A DNA stretch of 64,000 bases from Castanea sativa (lineage: Eukaryota > Streptophyta > Magnoliopsida > Fagales > Fagaceae): assembly GCF_040712315.1 (NCBI RefSeq), contig NC_134020.1, positions 10,954,751 through 11,018,750 of the forward strand, read 5' to 3'. Of the stretch, positions 33,405 through 44,222 are shown piece by piece. A model generated the notes under the pieces. It worked only from the letters and a program-made list of their open reading frames with translations. It had not been told where the DNA came from and searched no databases. A program made the position numbers and the translations under genes. The first letter of the stretch is position 1. Each line of letters begins with the position of its first letter.

Positions 33405-33676
33405 TTTATAATAATAATTAAAATTTTGAATTCATCATTTCCTAACTGCTTAATCTTTTGAGACAATTGGTAATTTATCATAGTATCAAGAGCAAATGAT
33501 CTTGAGTTCGAACCATGTCTCCACTCTACCTCCCAAGTTAAAAATCTCATATGTTGAGCCCCATTAACAAGAGGGAATTTAAACCCACACATGAGGGGGG
33601 GTGTTGGAATAATGGTTTATTGATTAAATTCATTATTTCCTATTAGCTTGACCTTTTAGGGCAATCTCTGATATCA
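33405..33676 (+). mobile_element. TRIM element, plus orientation
   Basis: Terminal repeats of about 75 bp (about 33405-33480 and 33602-33676) share GAATTCATCATTTCCTA/AAATTCATTATTTCCTA, a TTTTGAGACAATT/TTTTAGGGCAATC block and the final ATCA. TAGTATCAAGAGC, a variant tRNA-Met primer site, follows the first repeat, and a GAGGGGGGG purine tract precedes the second (TGTTGGAATAATGG). The interior is only about 120 bp. It is related to 27263-27537 on the other strand. Confidence 0.78.
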
Positions 33677-34493
33677 TAAATATTATACCAAAAGATAAAA
33701 TTAATGATTGATAGATATAAAACATTGAAGCAATAAATAAAATAAAGCAATCAAGAAAGGAGATAAAGTACTTGTTTAGTTTTCTCTAGTAATAAGAGAG
33801 AGACAGGGACCAGTGGTAGCTAAAGGTTACAATAAAGTTACAGTTTTGTAGATAAGTTAATGCCAAAGTATGTTATTACCTAACATATATAATCAGCTCG
33901 AATTGGGATACTCAGGGCCTACAATTTAAATCCAGCTCATACATTTTATTAAGTTTAAAAAAAAAAATTTGATAAATAATCAAGTTAAAAAAATTTAAAC
34001 ATAAATGCATCCAAGGCCCACTTTACTTAAACCATCTGCAAACTATCTTATTAGAACATAGTAGAGTCGAAAAGCATCCAGTTGCAATCCCTACTGTTTC
34101 TTCTCCTTTAGGACCATGTCTGGTAAAAACTGATAAGTGAGCCTCAGAAGTAGTTTGCTGTGTGGGTTGGGACAGCAGTACGTCCTCGGTATAACTCAAT
34201 AATATTAGTTCTGATTGACATATCACTAATGAGGATTTTGATCTTCTAGAGTTTTTAGGATTAGTCCTTCATAGAATTCTTAAAATCTTAACCACCCATT
34301 TTAAATGAGTAGTTAAAATTTTAAAAAATTATCAATAATTTAAATAGGTGTCAAAATGGTGTTAGTTGATATTTGTTTAAATGCTAATGACTGGATAAAA
34401 CCAAAACTTTCTTTAAAAATGATTATTATAATTTCAAGAGCATTGTGATAAGTTTACCATAAGAACTCACCATACTGAGTAGACTTGCTTAAT

Positions 34494-34810
34494 TTTTTTT
34501 TGATAAGAAATAAAGATGTATATTCAAGAACACTACCTCATGCAGAAAGTCATAAGGCAGAGTTAAAAAAATACAGACAAAGAAGATAAAAAAACAGAAA
34601 GAAAAGATATTAATTACGAAGGAGTGAGCTAAGGAACATAGGTAGAGAATCACTAGAGGTGAGTCCCCAAGCCCTAGACTAGTAAAAAAGGGAGTCACTG
34701 AAAGAAGCCAATAGCTGGTCGTCGGAACTTTCCATTTCCTCAAACGTCCTCCAATTTCATTCCCTCCAAAGATACCACGTTAAGCATAGCGGAGCTAAAT
34801 TCCAAATGTT
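34494..34810 (-). mobile_element. 5'-truncated L1-type LINE fragment
   Basis: On the minus strand the insert ends in TTTCTTATC followed by A8, the usual 3' end of plant L1 elements. Upstream it has a decayed C-terminal coding remnant reading like the end of a plant LINE ORF2. A 13-bp target duplication (AGRCTTGCTTAAT) flanks it at 34481-34493 and 34811-34823, with one mismatch. It lies in intron 1 of the NLR, in the same direction as the gene. Confidence 0.8.
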
Positions 34811-35847
34811 AGGCTTGCTTAATCCTAACCCCTCTCACTCTCTCTCTCTCACTCACACACACACGCAAAACAATAACCATCCACATTGATTAGACTTGCT
34901 TCATCCTAATCCATGGCTCTCTTTCTCTCTTTGTCACGCCCAAAGCAAAAAAATTATATAAAAAAAAAAAAAAAAAAAAACCTTCATTTTTAGCTTCCCT
35001 TTGTATCTGCATATAGCAATGATCTGTATCTATATGGTAATATCAAAAGTAAACACATCAGATGCAATGTGACACTCTTTTGGGATTTTTATTTATTTTT
35101 TATTGTTATTATCACTAAAATTTAATGAAGTTTCATCATTGACACAATTAATAGTTGAGAATCAAATTGAACTTTACCAAACTGTCAATTGCATCCTTGA
35201 CACAATTAAAAGTTGAAGGACTGAATTGACACAATTAGTAGTTAGGGGGCTGAATTAGTAATTTGGTGAATACATTTGGATTACTTAACATAACTGCTTT
35301 TCTTTTGTTTGTGTTAGTCTTATTTTTATTTTTCATTTTTGTTTCTAAAATACTTTTCTTTCTCCTTAAATAATTAAAAAGGTCTTTCTATGGTCTATTT
35401 TATCCAATTCCTTCTTGTGTATTATATCTCCATTAACCGTTTGAACTTTGAAAGTTCAAAATCATTTCTTATACTTTGTGTTCTATCATGAATACATTTG
35501 CATTAATTAACTTTTACCTAACTTTAATTGGTCAGTGAACTCTCTTGTAATGCTACACTACTTGAATAATTTATTAACATGATTGTTAAATTACTTCACC
35601 TTAATATTCTTATAAAAAATATCAAATCACAAGTCAATCAAATGTATTTATTATTCAAGGAATAAAATATTGCTTTTAGTACACCTTAAAATTAACTTTA
35701 AAAAAAATATACACTTAGCAATTATTCAAGCAATTGTTATTAGATCAACCAAAAATACTGACATTTTTTAAGATCATAATAGAATGCACCAACAAGTGTA
35801 AACCAACAAGGCCCTAGCAAATCTTAAAACATGGATTTTTAACGTAC

Positions 35848-38784
35848 CTTTTGATTGAAAAGTGGCTCTATATTGGTTGGCATTGCACTTGAAGATGTGG
35901 AAGGCCTTGTTTTTCCTTGAGAATAGAAGCTCCTGAGCTTTGGTAGATCCTTTAATGTCAAGGAACACAATTGTTGTAATTTAATTATATCCTTCATTCC
36001 ATCATTATCTTCTGTATAATCTTCACTTCTCTCCACCACTATTGCACCCATGATGCTGCATTTGCTTATCACCATTTCTTGTAGTTGCAAAAGGCCTCTA
36101 GCCACAAATGGCCGGAAGACAAATTTCAATTTATTACAGCAGTGCACATTTAAGACCCTCATATTACGGAAAGACCCCGCTGGAAGTTGGCCATAGCATA
36201 TTTCTTCCAAATTGATCAGATTATCGAGATAAAGTGACACCAAGATAGGAAAGGCAACAGATGAAACTAACTGCATCACATCAATGATATATAGGATCTC
36301 AACATTATTTTGGACGTGAAGATGTTTCAACAGTGGAAAACCATCCCGATCTAATTCACAGACATCAGTTTTTATGCCCTTTAATTCATCTATATAAAGA
36401 GCTTCAACTTCCTTCAACAATATCTTAACCACATTCTTCAATTGAATATCAAGCTTTAGTTTCAATGTTCTTGAGGATTCATGCTCATCAAGCCAGCTCC
36501 ACGCATCTCCTATACAGATTTTGTAATTGTTCAGCCGGGCAAATAGCAAATCGTCAGGCAAAACCTTGGTATTTGGAATATGTACGTGCAAAGTGGTTAG
36601 ATGGGACAAATGATTCAGTTCAGCAAGGCAAACATTACTTGTTTCACCATTGATACCCTCAACATTCCATTGCTTAAAGCTGTTCATATACAACTCTTCT
36701 AATTGTAACAAGCTTGATAGGACACCTGCAGGAATCACCTGAAGTTCATGACAATCATTCAAATCCAATAGCTGTAGACGAGTCAATTGTTGAATTTCTC
36801 TTGGTAACTCTTTAACCTTTGAATTCAAAAGGCTGAGAATTTCTAAATTCTTTAGCTCGCCAATCATTGTCAAGTCTCCCAACACACACTGTTCCATTAG
36901 CAACGTTCGAAGGTTTGTTAGGAGATGAAGTGATGCAGGCAGTGATGAAAAATGCATTTCACTAACACTAAAAACTTTGAGTCCCCTCATCTCATCAAAA
37001 AAGGTGTCTGGCATCTTTTCAGACTGATTTTTGATAGACATATAAGATAGCCTCCGTTGTGGGTGTCCCAACCATTCAGGAAGTTCACGGGTATGCCTAC
37101 TAGGTAGGGAGATGGCAGTGCATATGTTTAGTGTATCTTTATTGAGCCATTTTGTCAAGGCAATGTCCTGATCCATGTTCAACACATTATGATCCTCAGA
37201 AGCAATTAATGTGGAAGCATAACGAACAACATTGTGCATGATAACATGCTCACCAGATTCACTGTCTAGCAATAGAGAAGAGTCTTTAAGTTTAGAGATA
37301 AATGAATATTCTTTACTTCTCGCTTCTTGAATTGTATTGGTAACCTGAAATATTCCCAAACCCATACCACGCTTCAGCAAATCTTGGTATGCAATTGAAG
37401 AATCCATGAGGCCACAAATCAAAAACAACTGCTGGATTTCCGGACTTTGTAATTGAATGTAACTGAACTTTATAGTTAAATGTGCGGCTGTCTGCAGTTT
37501 TGTGGTGTCTCTAGGGACAGATTTTCTTAGTTGCTCAGATGCTTTCTTCCATTCAACTGAACTCCTCTTTTTTAATGCCCTGCCAACTACTACAAGTGCA
37601 ATAGGGAGACCCAGGCACACCCGTGCTATCTCAACTGCTGTGGATTGTAGATCAGAATCTTCTATAGGATCACCAATTTCTGCCGTCTTTTTAAGTAACT
37701 CCAAGGCTTCTATTTCTCGTAATGGTGAAACTTGGAGCAAGAAATTAGTTTTACTATGCATCTGATTGAATAAGACATCTGGACTTTTGGAAGTCAACAA
37801 TATTTTGCATCCCTTATGAGTACCCTGAGAGGGAAGTCCTAAGTCCTCCACGTCAAGACTTTCGCAAAAATCATCCAAAATGATAAGGATCTTCTTCTCT
37901 TTCTTTACCCTGTTAAGAAGAAAATCTGCTTTTTTGTTGGCAGGCTCAGAGGAATCAAGTTTCAAACCTAACTTGTCTGCGATTTCTTCTTGAATTCTCC
38001 TCAGATCCTGTTTCTGCTTGACAGTCACCATAACCACTGCATCAAATAAATTGTCTTCCTCAGCTTGACGGACAACTTCTTTGACTAGAGTGGTCTTACC
38101 TACATCATCCCCCCCATAAAGCCCAATCATGTTGATGTTGCGATCTTCCAGTGCCTCCACTATTTTCTTTGAAAACAACATCTTTGATTCCAAGGCTTCT
38201 GTTTCTGGTAATGGTGAAACTTCAAGCAAGAAATTAGTTTTACCATCCATTTGATTGCATAAAACATCTGGACTTTTAGACGTCAACAATATTTTGCACC
38301 CCTTATGACTATCTCCAGAGGGAACTCCTAGGTCCTCCAAATCAAGGCTTTCGCAAAAGTCATCTAAAATGACAATGATTTTCTTCTCTTTCATTATCCT
38401 GTTACGTAGATCTTCTCTTATAGTGACATTTTCCTTATTATCAAATTTCAGACCCAACATGCCAGCAATTTCTCTTTGAATCATTGTCTTAATATCTGGA
38501 TTCTGCTTGACAGTCACCATAACCACTGCATCAAATAAATTGTCTTCCTTAGCTAGACGGACAACTTCTTTGACTAGTGTGGTCTTACCTACACCATCCG
38601 GCCCATACACCCCAATCATGTTGATGCTAGGATTTGACAGTGCCTCCGCAATTTTCTTCAAAATGGACATTCTTGATTCCAAGGCCACAAAACCTCTAGT
38701 AGCTCCTGCAGTTCCAATCCCTTGTGGAGCCATACCAGAGGAAGCTGTATTGAATCTGCCTTCAGCATCAACAGCTTTTTCCAT
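35848..38784 (-). CDS. NLR locus, exon 1: tandem-NB NLR with first LRR block
   Basis: 979 uninterrupted codons from ATG at 38784 to an AAG/GTACGT donor. Residues 1-40 match the linker that follows the coiled coil in this clade (QGIGTAGATRGFVALESRM); the coiled coil itself is missing. NB module 1 has P-loop GPDGVGKTT (61-69), kinase-2 ILDDFC (139-144) and RNBS-B GCKILLTSK (162-170). NB module 2 repeats them at 224-232, 302-307 and 325-333, exactly 163 residues later. It continues to GLPIAL (392-397), the winged-helix region and MHNV (516-519, usually MHDV). LRRs run from about 555 to 979. NLRs are cytosolic or membrane-linked immune receptors and the NB is the ATP switch. The closest known types are the RPS2/RGC2/At4g27190 group. 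Alternative: a pseudogene fragment kept open by chance, unlikely given its length. Confidence 0.93.
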
Positions 38785-39320
38785 TTTCTTTTTTTCGGAA
38801 GTGCGGGGGAGGCTGCCACAGAAGTAGATGGAAATTGAAGGACAACAAGCAAACTGTACGACTATGCTAAATAGAAGAAATGTGCAGGGCCGACAACATC
38901 AAATTCTATTCTTTTCTTTTCTTTTGCTCTATTTCCCCATCACAAAAGCAGAACAAATTAAGCTAATTTAAAATTGCAACGGGCAGAAAGAATTTGTTAA
39001 AATAATAAATTAAACTGGTACATATCAGTTTTTGAAAATAAGAATTAAGTTTTTTAACTATAAAACATCATAAAACTAACATCAACATAAATTTTGACGA
39101 TGAAAGCATGAATGCAATTATATTCAAGTTAATTTAGTCATTAAATTTTATTGCCTTCATTTCTCTTTTGTGCTTTTACATGTCAAAAGAAAAGAAGAAA
39201 AATCGACTTTTTATATCATTTTTATATATTAATCTTGATTTTTCTTTAATAAATAAAATTGATACCTTATTAAAATAAAATAATTAGTAATAAGTTAAAC
39301 CATTGATTACAAATATATAT
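38785..39320 (-). other. Region upstream of the NLR start; coiled-coil coding sequence not found
   Basis: Directly upstream of the ATG the frame stays open for some codons (reading ...RTSEKKK before MEKAV), and similarity to the clade's linker seems to extend a few residues beyond the ATG. No coiled-coil domain, clear acceptor or TATA box was recognised further out. The 5' part of the gene therefore appears to be deleted or replaced near 38790-38860. The rest is AT-rich. Confidence 0.5.
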
Positions 39321-39324
39321 ATAT

Positions 39325-39455
39325 TTTTTTTTTTTGAAATAGTTATAATATGCTACCAACTCCATAGGTCTAACGTTCCCCCCTCTACCCCAGACCCTTA
39401 AATACTTTGTGCACGAGGAGGTGTTAATTAAGCTACAGGACTCTTGACAATATAA
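39325..39455 (-). mobile_element. Probable SINE, minus orientation
   Basis: On the minus strand, TGTAGCTTAATTAACACCTC (A-box-like) is followed about 40 bases later by a decayed B-box region and then CTATTTC and A12. Poly(A), size and order fit a tRNA-derived SINE. Target duplications were not resolved next to the TA repeats. Confidence 0.5.
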
Positions 39456-40759
39456 TTTCTTCTTAACCCAACAACAAACCTGCCAAATTACTACAGTTAA
39501 ATATGGAAATACATATGTAATAAGTCAATTTTTAGGAATTTAATAAGTATATTGGGGAAAATCCATAAATCATTCACCAGAATTTTCTAGTCAATGTGTG
39601 GCTAGAAAGTTTTCCATACCACTCTACCTCTCCTCTTTTTCATCTTCTCCCCCACCCGATTCACTGAATACAAACACCTTCACTCTCCTCACTCTTCTCC
39701 TTTGGCTGACTCAGGCAAGGGTTCTCTTCCCTTCACCATCCAACCATTCAGTGCCCACGTTATATCATTGTTGGCAACTTTCTACCTCAATGTCACAGAA
39801 AAAGTCAAATTTAACTCATCTCATGACCAAAATTTCTTGTTCAAATCAAGTGAGATTTAGTTTGATGACCTTATCCAAGTCCAGCGACCTTGCCTGGGTC
39901 ATGCTTGAAGGAAGTTGATGCCATATAGTGGGAACCTCATCAGAAACTGCCCAACTTCACCAAAACTGACCAACCTTGAGTTGAAGTTATTTAGCACAAC
40001 AACCAGCCCGGTATGTTCTAAGACTTAGTCCTCCATGTTGTTATGATAGCTTTGCTTGTTATGATAGCATGCCCTAGTTAACCCTTGCCTACTTTCCACT
40101 ACACCTGGGGTTTGAAGTTGTGCATTTCTAGTAGGGGACACCCTAACACTTGTCCGTATTGGATCCATTCATAATAGCGTGACTAAATTTTAAGTTGGCT
40201 ATCAACCTACCATAACCCTCCTTTTCTCAGACTTAGGACCTGCTGTGAGTAAGTATACGACACTAAGCATAGACACAAGTAGAATTTCCACAAAATTATC
40301 AATAACCCCATTAAAATTTCCTATCACCGACCATAGGCCTACAACTACAAACTCATTGACAATTTCCTCACCCAGAATCCAAAACCGTGTATAGCTAACT
40401 GTGATCATGGGATTCTTGGGGGATCAAATAACAACAATACTGCAGAAAATTAATCATTTGGGTACAATAACACTAGTTCCAATTCAACACTTTCCCTCAA
40501 AAAAAAAAAGAGCCAAACTACCAGCTTCATCTACCTTCTGCATCCACACAATAACAGTAAAAAAAAAAAAAAAAAGCCAACCGCTTCTTAATCTTTCGAA
40601 TTCTACCATTGACTGCCTCCATTTCTAGTGTCTACTATGAAAACAAAATCAAGAACATTGTCACAAATTAGAGCCCTCCTCAAGGCTTTCACAGGCACAA
40701 ACGGAAGAAATGGTGGTGAGACGAAATAACAAGCAGAAGGTGTGCAATAATAATAGTGG

Positions 40760-40794
<35 letters not shown>

Positions 40795-41250
40795 GAGAAA
40801 GAAAGAGTGACATCACGTGATGTCAACAAGAAGTAGACAAATAAACAAGCACATGGTGTGCACCTGCAATATAAATGGGAAGATAACAGAGAAAGAATTG
40901 AGACTTCACATCTTACTCTTAAATGTTTACTTACCGGATCCATCTCCTACAAATCTTAAACCGGTCTTGCCTTTTAAACCTTTTTTAAGACTTAGTCTAA
41001 CTCTAATTTTCTTGTAACACTAGCAATGAACTACACAACTTGCTAACGGCAAAAAAAAAAACTGCATAACTTGCTAAATTGTCTACTTCTTTGTTTCTCG
41101 GTGGTCACATGATGGTTCTTTTTTTTTTTTTTTTTTTTTTTTTGGGTTAAGTAAAAAGCCAAAACACGATTTTGGCCTAGACATTTGGGGCCAAATTTTC
41201 CATATAACACTATTTTTGATACATATAATTTAGTAAACATGTTTTCAAAA
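39456..41250. other. Intergenic sequence without recognised genes
   Basis: Short ORFs (for example 39598-39918) show no domain. A (GA)n tract lies at about 40764-40793. A-rich runs lie near 40501 and 40560, and a T-run of about 22 near 41119-41143. No promoter or gene was recognised. Confidence 0.5.
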
Positions 41251-41399
41251 TTTATTAGCAAACTAGCATCTTAAATCTCTTAGACTCGAGTTCACCGTAA
41301 AAACTCGAGCCTAAGAGACTCGAGTTCCATGTTCTACCCACACTAACATGGAATTTTAATCCACGTGGAACTTCTAGCTTATGAGACTCAAGTTTTTTA

Positions 41400-42012
41400 G
41401 GGCTTGATTGGTAGAAGGATTTTTGTTCTTATTTTTAAAACAGTATAAAAACAATTTTAAAAAAATTAAACTTGGAACTAGTTTTCAAATAATAATATTT
41501 ATATTTTACATGTTTGGCTCCCACTTTTAAGAACAATTTTCAAAATTCTAAAAACAAAAATAATTGTTTGGGAGACCATTTCTATTAGATTTAAAAAATA
41601 TATATTTACAAAATGTAACGTATAGAATCTGTAAATTACTTTTTTCTTTTGTGGATAATGATAAGGGAATAGAGTTCATCATTTTTTTTAATGATAAGTT
41701 TCATATTTGAAGTGTAAGAATTTTTTTGTGATAAAGATAATCTCCTAAATTTAAGAAATAAAATGTTTTGGACATATATATGGGGTCTATTGTTTTCAAT
41801 TTATTTACAACTATGTCATTAAAAATATTTTCTAGATCTGAAAACACCCTCTAAGCATGAAAACCTTGTTTTAAATCAAGAAAATAGGATACAATTTTTT
41901 GAAAGCTGTATTTAGAAAATATTAGCCAAACAATATATTTAAGTGTGGGACCCACCATTTTATGAATTGCAAAACAAAAAATTATATTTAAATACTCTTA
42001 CCAAACAGCCTC
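41400..42012. mobile_element. PIF/Harbinger-like MITE nested in the long-TIR element
   Basis: The left end GGGCTTGATTGGTAGAAG and the inverse right end GAGGCTGTTTGGTAAGAG form terminal inverted repeats. TTA flanks both sides (41397-41399 and 42013-42015), the TWA duplication of Harbinger-type elements. The 613-bp body is AT-rich and non-coding. Confidence 0.8.
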
Positions 42013-42129
42013 TTACAGATTTCCTTTCGTTCCTCACCTTTAGTTCTTACCTACAACCAACTCTAGTAAAACTCACCTTCAATTCCAACAACCATCTCCA
42101 TCAAAACCTTTCTCAGAAGTCCTCACAAA

Positions 42130-42415
42130 CATCTCACCTACAAAACCAAACCCAACAAATTACACAAAGACAATCGGAACCTACAAAGACACCACCACCT
42201 CATTCCGATTTGATAAAAACCTTCCTCACAGGTCCTTACAAAAATCTCACCAACAAAACCAAACCCATCAAAATACACAAAGCCAATTGGAACCTACAAA
42301 CATGCCACCACATCATACCGATTGAAACCTACAAACCCGAACCCAATAAACACGCCACCCGCTCATACCGATTAGAAACTACAAACTCAAAAACAACAAC
42401 TGTGCCACCAGCTCA
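42130..42415 (+). repeat. Degenerate tandem repeat (CCTACAAA...CCGATT units)
   Basis: AAACCAAACCCAWCAAA, GGAACCTACAAA and CACCACYTCATWCCGAT blocks recur three to four times at about 55-120 bp spacing. The 176-codon ORF across this region (41943-42473) is Thr/Pro/Asn-rich because of the repeat and is probably not a gene. Confidence 0.6.
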
Positions 42416-42772
42416 TCCTCGATCGAAGGTGAACTTTGGTGGGGAACAAGAGATATGGAACAAGATAGAGTGAGAGAAAACCACCTCAATGATTAGCTTC
42501 GACCTTGAAGGCTCGATTTGGGCTTGATTTAGATAAAAAGCTAAGGAGAATAAGCTTCAGAGAGAGAAAGAGAAGAAGATCGATAAGTTTTTTTATTTTT
42601 TATTTATTTTTATTTGGTTTTCTTTTAAGTAACTCGAGTTTCATAGGCTCGAGTTTTATGTTGATTAAAATTCCACATTAGGGTGGGCAGAACATGAAAT
42701 TCGAGTCTTTTATGCTTAAGTTTCTATAGTGAATTTGAGTCTAAGAGACTCAAAATACTAGTTTGCTAATAA

Positions 42773-43893
42773 GTTTTTTAAGCCATTAGGAAAAAAAAAC
42801 TAAAACTAAAACTAAAGTCTCACCTAATGATTTTCTATTTTTTTTTTTTAAAAAAAAAAGAAAGTCAAAATTCTCGGACGTTGGTCTTGAGTTGAAGAAC
42901 ATAAGAAGTCTCTTACTCACTCCCACTCCCTTGATTCTCTCTCTCTCTTCTAGCTTAAATTGCCCACCATGGCCGAGACCCGTGACCATCGCCACTGACA
43001 ATGATGCAGGATGGCAGCACCACTGACGGTGGCTGTCATTTCATGACTTTCTCTAAAAATGGGTTTGTGTGTGGGTTTCGGACATGGGGTCTAACTTTAG
43101 ATCCAATCTAAGTTTTGGGGTTTCAAGGGAGATAAGGGTGTTGACCGTGTCCAGCTGCCTTCACCTTTGGTCGATCAGCCTTTAACCTTGAACCGGACTA
43201 AGGTGCCACATTTGAGTTAAGGGTTGGAGATTTGGAAATGAGAGTGTGGGCTTTCCATTCAAACTTCAAACTTGTTTCTCTCTCAAGCATCAAATGGAGT
43301 TAAGGAACCAAGGAAATGGTTGACAAGGAAGAACATGATGAGAGGCTTAAGGATAAAAGAAACCTGGATTTGCACCCAGATAACAAACTCATCAACAACT
43401 AAAGATTGTACTTTTAGATATCACGCAGGTGAATCTTTATTAGTATTTAAAGTATTCCTATAGCACTCAGATAAATAGTTACATTGAGTGAATATTATAG
43501 TTTCTGATCATTTTTCAAAGTAGGCCATCTTTCTAGGTACATCATCTACAATTTTCCTAGAATTCGAAGCGTGAAAATGAGGAGAGACTCTAGTAGTCTC
43601 TCCGATGACTTGAAGGTGTTCTATAAGAGAAGAGATTGCGAAAATGAGTTAGTAAAGCAATTAAAGAGCAAGATCCAGCAAGTTGGTGATTTGTTTCACC
43701 AAAAGTATGCGTCTATATGACCTATAGTATTTATTCAACACATTTGAATTTGATACTTGTATCTGTATAAAACTATATATTCAGTTACTAAAAGTATAAG
43801 ACTTTAAGTATATAGCTATAAGAGAGGAAAAATAAAATAAAATAATGAGAGATGAGAATAGTCTAGAGGGCTTGAGAAGTGAGTTTTGAATTG
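42773..43893. other. Intergenic sequence without recognised genes
   Basis: It contains A-rich and T-rich runs near 42790-42860 and a CT tract near 42939-42952. Short ORFs show no domain. Confidence 0.45.
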
Positions 43894-44222
43894 ACGCTCT
43901 ATTTGTTTCAGCAATGATGTTTTCTAGAAAATGAGTTATTTTCTAAAAAACATTTTCTATAAAACTATCTCATTTTTTAATGTTTGGTAGCAACTTTAAA
44001 TGAGTTGAAAAACAACCTCATAACTTCCCTTATTTAGCTTGCTGTGAGATAGAGTTGTTTTCCAAAAAAATTTAATGGAAAACAATCTCCAAAAATAAGC
44101 CATACATTTTATGTTGACCAAAGATAGTTTTCCTTTGACTCATCTTTTTTTATACTACCAAACACTGAAAAATAAGAAAAACTATCTTTACACAAGGTTT
44201 TCCATTGAAACAAACGGAGCGT
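43894..44222. mobile_element. MITE with about 20-bp terminal inverted repeats
   Basis: The left end reads ACGCTCTATTTGTTTCA and the right end is the inverse of ACGCTCCGTTTGTTTCA. The interior is AT-rich and partly self-complementary (TTTTCTAGAAAA near 43920). It is 329 bp and non-coding. No unambiguous target duplication was seen. Confidence 0.75.

Larger units (their letters stand above)
33052..35847 (-). other. NLR intron 1 (2.8 kb)
   Basis: It runs from the exon 1 donor (AAG/GTACGT at 35847) to the exon 2 acceptor. It contains a TRIM and a LINE tail (listed), a CT/CA-rich stretch at about 34838-34868 and an A-rich run at about 34961-34980. No coding sequence was recognised. Confidence 0.65.
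41251..42772. mobile_element. Long-TIR (foldback/MULE-like) element
   Basis: About 140 bp at the left (41251-41392) is an inverted copy of the right end (42635-42772). Both start TTATTAGCAAACTAG from outside and carry repeated ACTCGAG motifs and a CATGTTCTRCCCAC block. The inverted repeats are diverged. The interior has no transposase but includes a nested Harbinger-like element and a short tandem repeat. No target duplication could be identified. Confidence 0.72.

Noticed and set aside
39598..39918. 106-codon ORF upstream of the NLR, considered as the missing coiled coil or a new gene
   Set aside because: It is on the opposite strand to the NLR and has no coiled-coil pattern or recognised domain.
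41943..42473. 176-codon Thr/Pro/Asn-rich ORF
   Set aside because: It overlaps a MITE end and a tandem DNA repeat and shows no domain. Openness follows from the base composition.
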